Assembly (NCBI GenBank): GCA_023393125.1
Contig: JAEWMQ010000011.1
Coordinates: 1 to 61,009 of the forward strand
Direction: 5' to 3'
DNA from: Bacillota bacterium
GTDB lineage: Bacteria; Bacillota; Clostridia; Lachnospirales; Cellulosilyticaceae
Length of the DNA: 61,009 bases
The translations under genes were made by a program, and so were the position numbers. The notes under the pieces are model-generated. The model did not search any database, was not told where the DNA came from, and saw nothing but the letters and a program-made list of their open reading frames with translations. Positions 53,927-61,009 of this stretch are shown here, piece after piece (position 1 is the first letter of the stretch; the number at the start of each line of letters is the position of its first letter).

Positions 53927-54027
53927 TTTATAACTTCCTTTGTTTTAATACATTTAGCTAATGCTAGTATATCAGGTATCTATTAGCTATCCATAGCATT
54001 TTTAGTGTACCTATAAAAATCCATAAC

Positions 54028-54063
54028 AAAAAACGCATTGTCCATAAGGACAATGCGTTTTTT
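54028..54063 (-). terminator. Terminator of tRNA/5S unit
   Basis: AAAAAACGCATTGTCC (54028-54043), four-base loop, GGACAATGCGTTTTTT (54048-54063): 16 perfect pairs, 11 bases after tRNA-Lys. Confidence 0.93.
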
Positions 54064-54073
54064 TCCATTATAC

Positions 54074-54146
54074 TGAGCCACCCGGGAATCGAACCCGGGA
54101 CAACTTGATTAAAAGTCAAGTGCTCTACCGACTGAGCTAGTGACCC
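54074..54146 (-). tRNA. tRNA-Lys (UUU)
   Basis: 73 bases, starts GGGTCAC, anticodon loop CTTTTAA, T-arm CCGGGTTCGATTCCCGG, ends in GTGGCTC plus A; all four stems pair. No CCA in the gene. Confidence 0.95.
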
Positions 54147-54168
54147 AAATTCTCTTTTACAAGAGAAA

Positions 54169-54243
54169 TCGGGGTGACAGGACTCGAACCTGCGGCCTCC
54201 TGAACCCAAATCAGGCGCTCTAGCCAAACTGAGCCACACCCCG
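54169..54243 (-). tRNA. tRNA-Pro (UGG)
   Basis: 75 bases, starts CGGGGTG, anticodon stem CCTGA/TCAGG around loop TTTGGGT (anticodon TGG), T-arm GCAGGTTCGAGTCCTGT, ends CACCCCG plus A. Confidence 0.95.
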
Positions 54244-54248
54244 TCTTA

Positions 54249-54367
54249 TGTTAGCAACCATTTACTTTCCCAGTCCGTCTCCAGACAAGTATCATCAACC
54301 GACTAAGGCTTAACCTTCGTGTTCGGGATGGGAACGGGTGTTTCCCTTAGTCGCATCATCACTAACA
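54249..54367 (-). rRNA. rrf: 5S ribosomal RNA
   Basis: About 119 bases. TGTTAGTGATGATGCG pairs with the end ATGGTTGCTAACA; CCCGTTCCCATCCCGAACACG is the universal 5S loop, followed by AAGGTTAAGCC. It stands between tRNA-Glu and tRNA-Pro; there is no 16S or 23S gene in the window. Confidence 0.95.
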
Positions 54368-54369
54368 AA

Positions 54370-54441
54370 TGACCCATACGAGAATCGAACTCGTGTTACC
54401 GCCGTGAAAGGGCGGTGTCTTGACCGCTTGACCAATGGGCC
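54370..54441 (-). tRNA. tRNA-Glu (UUC)
   Basis: 72 bases, starts GGCCCATT, anticodon loop CTTTCAC, T-arm ACGAGTTCGATTCTCGT, ends ATGGGTC plus A. First in the unit, only two bases before 5S rRNA. Confidence 0.95.
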
Positions 54442-54453
54442 GTGTTGACTTTT

Positions 54454-54485
54454 ATTATATTACACGAACTCCTTACGTATGTCAA
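54454..54485 (-). promoter_or_regulatory. Promoter of tRNA/5S unit
   Basis: Perfect TTGACA (54480-54485); 17 bases on is TAATAT (54457-54462), with TATAAT overlapping at 54454-54459. Only about 12-15 bases before tRNA-Glu. Confidence 0.8.
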
Positions 54486-54516
54486 CACCCTTTATATTAA
54501 CTTTAAATAAAAAATT

Positions 54517-54538
54517 AGACACCTCCTATGAAGTGTCT
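54517..54538 (-). terminator. Terminator of small membrane protein gene
   Basis: AGACAC/GTGTCT stem, followed on the minus strand by AATTTTTTATTT; 50 bases after the stop codon at 54588. Confidence 0.75.
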
Positions 54539-54587
54539 GATCTCATTATATTTAGTTTCCTTATTATAGTTTATATTCACAGTACTT

Positions 54588-54878
54588 TTATGTATTAAGC
54601 GCTATAAAGATTAATTTAAATGCCATTAATCCTAAGAATACCACTCCTATAATTAATGTAAATTTGGCTGCCTTAAATTTTTCCGCACCAATTGCTTCTG
54701 ACTCGGCTTTTTGAGCCATTTGCATTTGTACTAAACCACTAAGTACTTGAGTTGCTCCAACGACTACAATGGCTAGGTCTACAGTTACCTTGCCAAGTAA
54801 CATAAGCCCTGCAAAAACAACGGCTAGAATACCACAAACGCTTGCTATTATAGTTCCTATATCTAACTTACTTTTCAA
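54588..54878 (-). CDS. Small membrane protein of unknown function
   Basis: 96 residues with three helices (about 8-30, 33-52, 70-92) and a short charged loop AQKAESEAIGAEKFKAAKF before the last. I do not recognise the family. Own terminator; TAGGAGG site 5 bases before the ATG. Confidence 0.7.
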   Translation of the reverse strand: MKSKLDIGTIIASVCGILAVVFAGLMLLGKVTVDLAIVVVGATQVLSGLVQMQMAQKAESEAIGAEKFKAAKFTLIIGVVFLGLMAFKLIFIALNT

Positions 54879-55042
54879 GTTTATTTCCTCCTAGTCGTGA
54901 CTTATTTAAAGCTTAATTTCATTATAACAAATTTTATTTGATATTTGTTGCTTTTTCTTTCATGAAGTATGTGATTTCATGCTATTTTATTTTTCATATT
55001 CACTATTTCTTCACTTTATCTTCTACATATGAAATAAAAAAA

Positions 55043-55081
55043 GGTGTCTAGTACTATTATTTCTAAATAGTACTAGACACC
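55043..55081 (-). terminator. Terminator of isocitrate dehydrogenase gene
   Basis: A 16-bp stem, GGTGTCTAGTACTATT (55043-55058) with its complement at 55066-55081, A-run and T-run either side. Confidence 0.88.
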
Positions 55082-55106
55082 CTTTTACCATCTTATGTAT
55101 AAAAGC

Positions 55107-56243
55107 TTATAAGTTTTCAATAACGCAGTTAGCAAATTCTGCTCCTGTCGCACCATCATTTCTACCTGTCATTTGTATCGTATCATTTGCAATCTTAAGT
55201 GCTGCTATAACACGATCTGCTTCCTCTTTGTAACCAATGTGACGAAGAAGTAATTCTGCTGCTTTGATCATACTTGCTGGGTTAGCATATTGTTCTCTTC
55301 CTGTTTCCACCATTCTTGGTGCACTACCATGAATAGCTTCAAACATAGCATACTTATTACCTACATTAGCACTACCTGCAGTACCTACACCACCTTGGAT
55401 TTGAGCAGCTTCATCTGTGATAATATCGCCATAAAGATTAGGAAGTACAAATACTTCAAAATTCTTTCTTACTTTTTCATTGATAAGGTTAGCAGAAATA
55501 ATATCTACAAACCAGTCATCTACTTCAATTTCTGGATATTCTTTAGCTACTTTATAGCAAAGCTCTAAGAATTTACCATCTGTTTTTTTAAGAATATTAG
55601 CTTTTGTAATGATAGCTACACGTTTTTTACCATTTTTACGTGCAAATTCAAAAGCTTGTCTTGCAATTCTTTCTGTCCCTTGAGTTGTTGTTATTTTGAA
55701 ATCAAAAGACATATCATCATCTAATGCAATACCTTTGCTACCAAGTGCATATTCACCTTCTGTATTTTCACGGAAGAATGTCCAGTCAATACCTTCTTCT
55801 GGCACAGCTACAGGTCTCACATTAGCAAATAGATCTAATTCTCTTCTCATGGCTACGTTAGCACTTTCAATATTCGGACCATCACCTTTGCTTGGTGTTG
55901 TTGTTGGCCCCTTTAAAATAATGTCACAAGCTTTAAGCTCAGCAAGTACATCATCTGGAATAGCTTTGTTGGCTGCAATACGATTTTCTATAGTTAACCC
56001 TTGGATTTGTTTAAATACAATTTTACCACTAGCCACTTCATCTTTAAGTACAGCACGAAGAACGCGCTCAGCTTCTGCTGTAATAGCTGGTCCAATACCA
56101 TCTCCACCGCAGCAACCAATAATAATTTGATCTAGCTTGCTGTAATCTACGGCACCTGTATCATTTTTCATTCTTTCTACTCTAGCTAATTGTTCCTCTA
56201 CTAAGGCTGCAAAGTGTACTCTTGCTGCTTCTAACTTATCCAT
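55107..56243 (-). CDS. NAD(P)-dependent isocitrate dehydrogenase
   Basis: 378-residue beta-decarboxylating dehydrogenase: isocitrate to 2-oxoglutarate. IIGCCGGDGIGPAITAEAER at the start, substrate loop KGDGPNIESANVAMRRELDL (Ser and Arg), then FANVRPV, FFRENTEGEYALGSKG, and AIHGSAPRMVETGREQYANP at the nucleotide site. The residues around the binding loop match the isocitrate branch more than isopropylmalate dehydrogenase. It sits right after the gene for a probable citrate synthase, which supports this. AGGAGG site. Confidence 0.88.
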   Translation of the reverse strand: MDKLEAARVHFAALVEEQLARVERMKNDTGAVDYSKLDQIIIGCCGGDGIGPAITAEAERVLRAVLKDEVASGKIVFKQIQGLTIENRIAANKAIPDDVLAELKACDIILKGPTTTPSKGDGPNIESANVAMRRELDLFANVRPVAVPEEGIDWTFFRENTEGEYALGSKGIALDDDMSFDFKITTTQGTERIARQAFEFARKNGKKRVAIITKANILKKTDGKFLELCYKVAKEYPEIEVDDWFVDIISANLINEKVRKNFEVFVLPNLYGDIITDEAAQIQGGVGTAGSANVGNKYAMFEAIHGSAPRMVETGREQYANPASMIKAAELLLRHIGYKEEADRVIAALKIANDTIQMTGRNDGATGAEFANCVIENL

Positions 56244-56344
56244 CTTATATACCTCCTAATTTTCCGTTTTATATCCTTTTCTATTATATCAGAATAAATA
56301 TACACTTGTCTAAATTTTATATCATTATCTTGTGAAAAAATAAT

Positions 56345-56373
56345 GGAGATGCTGCTTTAACTTCAACATCTCC
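56345..56373 (-). terminator. Terminator of citrate synthase gene
   Basis: GGAGATG (56345-56351) pairs with CATCTCC (56367-56373), TTATTTTTT follows on the minus strand. Confidence 0.65.
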
Positions 56374-56444
56374 AACTACATTCTTGTTTTAACTTAAATA
56401 CTTTATTGTTTCTTCAAGTCATTTTCCTCTGTTGTCTTAGATGT

Positions 56445-57809
56445 CTATTTTTTCCCAAGATAATTATTAATGTACTCTTCTAACTCTTCATCACTCATAA
56501 CCGTTGTACGGCCATCTTCATATTGTGTATCTACCCAGTCTTTGATACTCACGCAAAGTGGATCATTTTTCTCAATGCCTTTTAGCTCACTACAATCAGG
56601 ATTACTATTAATCCAGTGAGCAATACCTGCAAGACCTGATGTATTACTAATAGATACACGTACAGGTCTATTTAAAAGCTTTTCAGTATCAAAAACATTA
56701 TATATTTCTTCATTCTTAAGTAATCCATCGGCGTGGATTCCTGCTCTTGTTACATTAAAGTTCTTACCTACAAATGGTGTGCGTTCTGGTATTTTCTCTC
56801 CTATTACATTCTCAAAATATTCTGCAAGCTCAGTGATTACTGTTGTATCCATACCATCTAAAGTCCCTTTTAACTGTGCATATTCCATAACCATAGCTTC
56901 AAGAGGTGTATTACCTGTTCTTTCCCCTATACCAAATAAAGAACAATTAACACTATTACAGCCATAAAGCCATGCAGATGTTGAGTTAGCCACTGCGCGG
57001 TAGAAATCATTATGTCCGTGCCATTCAATCCATTCATGAGGTACGCCTGCATATTGATGAAGTGCATACATAATACCAGGAACACTACGTGGAATCATAG
57101 CTCCTGGATAACTTACACCATAGCCCATTGTGTCACAAGCACGTATTTTAATTGGCATCTTAGTTTCTTCACTAATTTTCATAAGCTCTCTTGCAAAAGG
57201 AACGACGAAATTATAAATATCGGCTCTTGTAATATCTTCAAAATGACAACGAGGAATAATCCCTTTATCTATACATTGCTTAATAATCTTTGTATAATGC
57301 GCAATTGCCTCTGAACGTTTCATATGCAGCTTATGGAAAATATGATAATCTGAACAACTCACTAAAATACCTGTTTCATCAATCTCCATATCTTTTACAA
57401 GTTGAAAATCTTTTTCAGATGCACGAATCCAAGAAGTAATCTGCGGAAACTCATAGCCTAATTCTCTACATTTATAAACAGCTTGTCTGTCCTTCTCACT
57501 ATAAAGGAAGAATTCGCTCTGTTTAACTATACCCTTTGGCCCACTTAAACGATGTAACATCTTATAAATATCTACAATTTGCTCAGTAGTATAAGGCGCT
57601 CTAGATTGCTGGCCATCTCTAAAAGTAGTATCCGTAATGTAAATGTTTTCTTGCATTTTCATAGGTACATGGACATCATTGAAGGCAACCCTAGGAATTT
57701 CATCATATGGGAAAAATTCTCTAAACATATTTGCTTCAGCTCTATCCTCTAATTGATGATTCTTTTCAGGGCTTGTAAGTAAATTAGTTCTCTTATTTAG
57801 TTCAAACAC
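56445..57809 (-). CDS. Probable Re-citrate synthase (homocitrate synthase-like)
   Basis: 454-residue member of the DRE-TIM metallolyase family. ITDTTFRDGQQSRAPYTTEQ gives the catalytic Arg-Asp, and EWIEWHGHNDFYRAVANSTS the HxH metal site; FNVTRAGIHADGLLKNEEIY is the C-terminal communication part. It most resembles, as I recall, the Clostridium kluyveri Re-citrate synthase (acetyl-CoA + oxaloacetate to citrate with the opposite stereochemistry to the ordinary enzyme), same size. Homocitrate synthase is the alternative; the adjoining isocitrate dehydrogenase favours citrate. GTG start after AAGGAGTG. Preceded by a promoter with an operator palindrome. Confidence 0.82.
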   Translation of the reverse strand: MFELNKRTNLLTSPEKNHQLEDRAEANMFREFFPYDEIPRVAFNDVHVPMKMQENIYITDTTFRDGQQSRAPYTTEQIVDIYKMLHRLSGPKGIVKQSEFFLYSEKDRQAVYKCRELGYEFPQITSWIRASEKDFQLVKDMEIDETGILVSCSDYHIFHKLHMKRSEAIAHYTKIIKQCIDKGIIPRCHFEDITRADIYNFVVPFARELMKISEETKMPIKIRACDTMGYGVSYPGAMIPRSVPGIMYALHQYAGVPHEWIEWHGHNDFYRAVANSTSAWLYGCNSVNCSLFGIGERTGNTPLEAMVMEYAQLKGTLDGMDTTVITELAEYFENVIGEKIPERTPFVGKNFNVTRAGIHADGLLKNEEIYNVFDTEKLLNRPVRVSISNTSGLAGIAHWINSNPDCSELKGIEKNDPLCVSIKDWVDTQYEDGRTTVMSDEELEEYINNYLGKK

Positions 57810-57872
57810 AGTATCACTCCTTGCATCTTTGTATTTTGAATCCTTTAATTGTCTGAAAATTACTTATGTATA

Positions 57873-57901
57873 ATTGTATACAATCATACTATTCATGTCA
57901 A
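57873..57901 (-). promoter_or_regulatory. Promoter with overlapping palindrome, citrate synthase gene
   Basis: TTGACA (57896-57901), 17 bases, TACAAT (57873-57878). The -10 is half of the perfect palindrome ATTGTATACAAT (57873-57884), a likely repressor site. Confidence 0.7.
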
Positions 57902-58131
57902 TATAAAATTTGAGATTTTATTATATTTTTTAAAATAAAAAATATTTTACAATGGTAACATTTTTTTCCATTCCTCATACTATAGTTAATGAAGAAGCTA
58001 AGAACAAAGTTTTACAAAACTTGTTTTTATTTCTAGAATAAAATATTATCATTTACTTTTTTGGTAATATAAGTAATTTTTTAAATGAAAGAATCATATA
58101 ATTAATTATAGTTTTCATAAGGAGGTCAAAT
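57902..58131. other. Intergenic between divergent genes
   Basis: AT-rich; includes the leader of the Cys-rich membrane gene. CATATAAT near 58097 is the only box-like sequence before it; no clear -35. Confidence 0.3.
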
Positions 58132-58356
58132 ATGTCTGCTTTTAATGGTTGCTGCAATTTGGGCTGTAACACACATTCATATTCTGACTGTCATCCCACT
58201 TTTAAGCATAATTGCTGTAGCCAAAGTCACTTAGGTTGTTCATCTTGGTTACCTCTTGTCATTTTAGCTCTTATTCTCATCTGCTGCTTAGGTGAATGTG
58301 GTTTGCTTATTATTATGCTTGGAGTTGTTTGTCTACTTTGTAAAGGAATATTATAA
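58132..58356 (+). CDS. Small Cys/His-rich membrane protein
   Basis: 74 residues; the first 38 are rich in Cys and His (GCCNLGCNTHSYSDCHPTFK then HNCCSQSHLGCSS), and the rest is one long hydrophobic stretch or two helices also bearing Cys (LILICCLGECGLLIIMLGVV). Very strong AAGGAGG site. It resembles small clostridial spore-coat/membrane proteins but I know no family. Operon with the next gene. Confidence 0.72.
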   Translation: MSAFNGCCNLGCNTHSYSDCHPTFKHNCCSQSHLGCSSWLPLVILALILICCLGECGLLIIMLGVVCLLCKGIL

Positions 58357-58384
58357 ATCAATTTTTAATATAGGAGGCAATATC

Positions 58385-58621
58385 ATGGAAGATTTTAGAT
58401 TCTTAGAAGATAACTGTACTTGTATCATCATTATTATAGCTTTCTTCTTACTATTTTGTGGAAAAGGCAGCTGTGGTGGCGGCTTTAATCTAGATTGTTT
58501 ATTCAATAATTTCTTTGGTGGCTGCGATAATTCTGCTTGGATATGGATTATCATTATTGTTCTTGTTTGGATGTGCTTCTGTAAATCACCTTGTGGTTTC
58601 TTAAGAAACGATATTCAATAG
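58385..58621 (+). CDS. Small Cys/Gly-rich membrane protein
   Basis: 78 residues from the ATG at 58385 behind TAGGAGGC; the frame open upstream overlaps the previous gene and has no site. Two hydrophobic helices (CIIIIIAFFLLFCGK; AWIWIIIIVLVWMCFCK) flank a GSCGGGFNLDCLFNNFFGGC loop. Nine cysteines in all. The pattern recalls YjcZ/sporulation-type small Gly-rich membrane proteins, without a match. A very long hairpin terminator follows. Confidence 0.72.
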   Translation: MEDFRFLEDNCTCIIIIIAFFLLFCGKGSCGGGFNLDCLFNNFFGGCDNSAWIWIIIIVLVWMCFCKSPCGFLRNDIQ

Positions 58622-58626
58622 TCTTA

Positions 58627-58685
58627 ATGAAATAAACAAAATAGGAGAAGGACCCTTAGTCCTTCTCCTATTTTGTTTATTTCAT
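58627..58685. terminator. 27-bp perfect hairpin
   Basis: ATGAAATAAACAAAATAGG continuing to GAAGGAC (58627-58653) is the exact complement of 58659-58685 with a 5-base loop. Terminator for the Cys-rich gene pair, though longer than needed. Confidence 0.85.
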
Positions 58686-58708
58686 ATCAATACTTCTTAT
58701 CTAATTGG

Positions 58709-58758
58709 AAGAGGCTGACCAAAAAAGTGGAAGTTTCCATCTTTTTAGTCAGCCTCTT
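58709..58758. terminator. Second long hairpin
   Basis: AAGAGGCTGAC (58709-58719) pairs with GTCAGCCTCTT (58748-58758), then A- and T-runs face one another and TGGAA/TTCCA closes the top. It could end the minus-strand transcript coming from 58876, but 118 bases separate them. Confidence 0.65.
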
Positions 58759-58875
58759 ATTAGGGAAAAGGTTTTTACCGAAATGGCTTATTAAGTGTTT
58801 CATGTTTCTTACGAAATTTATTATACCATTGTCTTTTTGCTTTGCAATATATGTCAATTCTTCTTAACAAGACCT

Positions 58876-59265
58876 TTATACGTCCATGCTCCCTCTTTCT
58901 ATTGCTGTTACAAGCTTGAATAAAACAAGTTTATACATAAGCTTCTTCAAGTTCTCTCTATCTTTATTTTCATCTCTATAAAGACTCCCTAGTTCCGCAT
59001 GCTCTTCAAAACTTTTTTCAATCATGTCATTATAAATAATCGCATCTACTACAGTTTGTAATAATTTACTTTCCTCTGGCATAAAAGGTACCATAGCTCT
59101 TAAAAGCTGTGCTTCCTTGCACAAATTCTGTTCACAGCTTTGTCTATAACCATCTAATTGCCTTTTCATCTGAGATATGTATTTTTTATCCATATATCCC
59201 CATATCAGCCCTGCTATTTCTGCTAAATCCTGTTCTAGGTTAATAGCTAAATTCTCATTATCCAT
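58876..59265 (-). CDS. Hypothetical helical protein
   Basis: 129 residues, no signal, no membrane segment; helices rich in Glu, Lys and Leu (LCKEAQLLRAMVPFMPEESK, then LLQTVVDAIIYNDMIEKSFE). I do not recognise it. AGAGAGTG before the ATG. Divergent from two other unknown helical proteins; MVPFMPEESKLLQTVVDAI is loosely like LLPYLKPDRQKPIAVLIKAM in the next protein, so the three may form one family group. Confidence 0.62.
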   Translation of the reverse strand: MDNENLAINLEQDLAEIAGLIWGYMDKKYISQMKRQLDGYRQSCEQNLCKEAQLLRAMVPFMPEESKLLQTVVDAIIYNDMIEKSFEEHAELGSLYRDENKDRENLKKLMYKLVLFKLVTAIERGSMDV

Positions 59266-59394
59266 ATGATCACTCTCTTATTAATGAATTCATTAATATT
59301 TTATTCTTTAACCTAGATAAAAATAACCATTTCGGTTCTAATCTTCCTGAGAACTATCATACATTATAAAAGATACCCTAAATGGAGGTTTTGT

Positions 59395-59904
59395 ATGAGT
59401 ACTCTAGATCGGGCTGTAAACAATGATGTATTAATGATATCTAAATCACTTCTCCCTTATCTAAAGCCAGACCGTCAAAAACCTATAGCTGTTCTTATTA
59501 AAGCCATGGAGTTAATGTATACGATTAATTTATATTCCAGTGAGGATTTTGTGCGCTCAATGAGCCGTTCTCAAGAAACCGGATGGGAGAAAAATTTCCT
59601 AACTGATGTTAAACAAAATCTTTCTAGCGATAAAGCTTATTTTATAGATGCTATTTTAAAAATTACAGAAGCAAGAGATTTATTAAGTCCACGCAGTACT
59701 GATGAGCCTAGCTATTCATTACATGCTAGTGACTCTGGTATACCTGAAGATAAGCCTTTAGCACCACCCATTACACCTTCTGCTACTTCAGCCGAAACGC
59801 CAAGCTCTTCACCTAATCCTAGTCAAATCATAGACAAATTATCGCCTCTACTCGACCCTAGTCAAGTTCAATTATTAAAGTTACTTTCCGGTTTTATGAA
59901 ATAA
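59395..59904 (+). CDS. Hypothetical protein with Pro/Ser-rich linker
   Basis: 169 residues. Helical N-terminal 100 (LLPYLKPDRQKPIAVLIKAM, then ELMYTINLYSSEDF), an unordered Ser/Pro/Thr stretch (about 100-145), and a C-terminal helix (QIIDKLSPLLDPSQVQLLKL). The repeated LxPxLxPxxxQ form at both ends is notable. Not recognised. TGGAGG site. The next gene follows after 36 bases, likely one operon. Confidence 0.65.
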   Translation: MSTLDRAVNNDVLMISKSLLPYLKPDRQKPIAVLIKAMELMYTINLYSSEDFVRSMSRSQETGWEKNFLTDVKQNLSSDKAYFIDAILKITEARDLLSPRSTDEPSYSLHASDSGIPEDKPLAPPITPSATSAETPSSSPNPSQIIDKLSPLLDPSQVQLLKLLSGFMK

Positions 59905-59940
59905 ACGATTATAAAAATATTTTTAGAGGAGGTAATCAGT

Positions 59941-60213
59941 ATGAAGCTTTCTGAAAATCCTGTTTTTCAAGGTATAGATCCAGACTTTATTAGTCGTTTA
60001 GAAACTATTTTATCCAGCGCAACTTATAAAAGTAGTGTAGAAGTATTAGGACTTCTTATGGCTATTTCAAACGAAGCTAATCAAAAAAATATTCCCTTTA
60101 CGCCTGAAATGCAACTGGCCATACTTCAGTACTTTAAAAGTCAACTTCCTAAAAATCAAAGAGGACAATTTGAATCTATTGTTAAAATGCTTGCTTCTAA
60201 AAAAGGATTATAA
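59941..60213 (+). CDS. Hypothetical helical protein
   Basis: 90 residues, all helical (DPDFISRLETILSSATYKSS; TPEMQLAILQYFKSQLPKNQ). Seems related to the neighbour upstream in style (short, no Cys, Leu-rich, LPK at a turn). GAGGAGG site. Unknown role. Terminator after it. Confidence 0.65.
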   Translation: MKLSENPVFQGIDPDFISRLETILSSATYKSSVEVLGLLMAISNEANQKNIPFTPEMQLAILQYFKSQLPKNQRGQFESIVKMLASKKGL

Positions 60214-60235
60214 AAAATCAAATATTTATTCCCAA

Positions 60236-60273
60236 AAATAAAGGTACTACAAATAAGTAGCACCTTTATTTTT
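60236..60273. terminator. Bidirectional terminator
   Basis: AAATAAAGGTACTAC (60236-60250) and GTAG-C-ACCTTTATTTT (60257-60273); between convergent genes. Confidence 0.8.
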
Positions 60274-60281
60274 TCTATTCA

Positions 60282-60440
60282 CTAAAATGGTATGTCATCA
60301 TATATATTCATTCCTATTGTTAAACACACATAAAAAGTAATGATTGCTAATAATAAAGTAGAAAATACAAACCCTTTGCTGAAGACTCTTCTACCTTTTT
60401 GTTTCTTTCTAGCTTTCTTTTTTTGTTTTTGCTCTGCCAT
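60282..60440 (-). CDS. 52-residue single-helix membrane protein
   Basis: A small gene easily missed. MAEQKQKKKARKKQKGRR is a basic head, FVFSTLLLAIITFYVCLTIG a membrane helix, NIYDDIPF the outer tail. GGTAGGAT stands before the ATG, and the stop is followed by a terminator. The basic-helix-short-tail form resembles small divisome or sporulation membrane proteins. Not recognised. Confidence 0.6.
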   Translation of the reverse strand: MAEQKQKKKARKKQKGRRVFSKGFVFSTLLLAIITFYVCLTIGMNIYDDIPF

Positions 60441-60544
60441 GCACTTATCCTACCTTATCTAAAAACTTATCATTCTTATCCTAAATAGATAGTTCTGATT
60501 TTGCAAGTAAATCATGGTATGGTCATATTTTGTTTGCAATTTGT

Positions 60545-61009
60545 TTACTTTCTATAACGTTCTATTTCTAATGGTTCATTATTTGAAAATAAATGTGGAT
60601 TAATGGCTAACATTTCATTAAGTAACTCTGCCACTCCCTGAGTGTCACAAATACGAACCGTAGCATCTCCAAACTTTCCTAAGTGCATCACGCCTTTTTC
60701 CTTAAAATAATCATCTACTTTCCAAAAATATTCTGACCAATGATCACCACAATGTCTTCTAGAAGGTACTGATATCTCCTCACCCTTTTCATTGATAACA
60801 ACCAATGGCTCCATTTCATCTGTCATGCGTCCAGGAATATCTATCCATTCTTCTACACCATGTATAAAAGTATTTCTTCTAAGATCCACACCCAAAAGCA
60901 TAATTTGAGCATTTCTGTCTAATAATTTTCCCCAAGGAGACTTTCTTGCACAAGGTGTATGCCATAGCTCATTATCTTTTATAAAATCTTCTTTATCTTG
61001 TCCTATGGC
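60545..61009 (-). CDS. AAC(3)-family N-acetyltransferase, C-terminal part
   Basis: The gene runs past the window; 154 residues are present and open to base 61009. WHTPCARKSPWGKLLDRNAQ followed by IMLLGVDLRRNTFIHGVEEW is the conserved core of aminoglycoside 3-N-acetyltransferase and YokD-like proteins (His for catalysis). Chromosomal members such as this often do not give resistance; the acceptor may be something else. Internal ATGs such as 60901 are not the start. Confidence 0.82.
   Translation of the reverse strand, partial: AIGQDKEDFIKDNELWHTPCARKSPWGKLLDRNAQIMLLGVDLRRNTFIHGVEEWIDIPGRMTDEMEPLVVINEKGEEISVPSRRHCGDHWSEYFWKVDDYFKEKGVMHLGKFGDATVRICDTQGVAELLNEMLAINPHLFSNNEPLEIERYRK

Noticed and set aside
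53964..54239. 91-codon frame on minus strand
   Set aside because: It is a translation of tRNA-Pro, tRNA-Lys and their terminator.
1..61009. CRISPR array, prophage, insertion sequence, integron or restriction-modification system
   Set aside because: No spaced direct repeats, transposase, integrase, phage or methylase genes seen in any frame.

Overview
The window is AT-rich, chromosomal and reads as a spore-forming clostridium. Evidence: a SigH-type sigma factor, a SpoIID-domain protein, a Gram-positive-type 6S RNA, a T-box leader, strong AGGAGG ribosome binding sites and a full V-type ATPase operon. With the GH105 pectin enzyme and Gram-positive type IV pili, the gene content fits a plant-fibre-degrading anaerobe of the Lachnospirales, perhaps near Cellulosilyticum. 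That genus guess is inference from gene content only. No plasmid, phage, insertion sequence or CRISPR array is visible.

Layout. 1-4.4 kb: end of a small gene, a TPR-GAF-GGDEF diguanylate cyclase, an empty stretch and a GH105 hydrolase. 4.4-14.4 kb: a type IV pilus locus read on the minus strand as pilC, a fused pilM-pilN, pilO-like and three minor pilins, then pilB, pilT and the major pilin, with a short prepilin peptidase on the plus strand inside it. 14.5-20.6 kb: AI-2E-family protein, SpoIID-domain protein, a Fur regulator with a metal permease under two Fur-type palindromes, an HD protein and 6S RNA. 20.6-29.4 kb: nine-gene V-ATPase operon (G/H-C-I-K-F-E-A-B-D). 29.7-34.2 kb: two minor genes, threonine synthase, a tandem pair of related Cys-rich proteins and sigH.

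34.2-41.9 kb: the classical cysE-cysS-mrnC-rlmB-(gap)-sigH neighbourhood led by a cysteine T-box. The gap holds decayed coding sequence and a large secreted PA14-like protein with two CcpA/LacI-type operators. 42-54 kb: recJ, a histidine phosphatase, an ABC-2 exporter whose ATPase is broken by a 19-bp tandem duplication, glnS, a P-loop kinase with an acetyltransferase-like partner, a CapA-like protein, an MFS transporter and an AraC regulator. 54.0-54.5 kb: a tRNA-Glu/5S rRNA/tRNA-Pro/tRNA-Lys unit with its own promoter and terminator. 55-58 kb: isocitrate dehydrogenase and a probable Re-citrate synthase, a route from acetyl-CoA to 2-oxoglutarate. 58-61 kb: two Cys-rich membrane proteins, several unrecognised small genes (one only 52 residues) and the 3' part of an AAC(3)-family acetyltransferase.

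The most interesting signals are the fused PilM-PilN and the c-di-GMP-binding-type PilB N-terminus close to a diguanylate cyclase; the 19-bp duplication, which could be a reversible switch; the Cys-rich protein pair with a possible sporulation promoter; the autoregulated Fur/permease unit; and the Re-citrate synthase operator.
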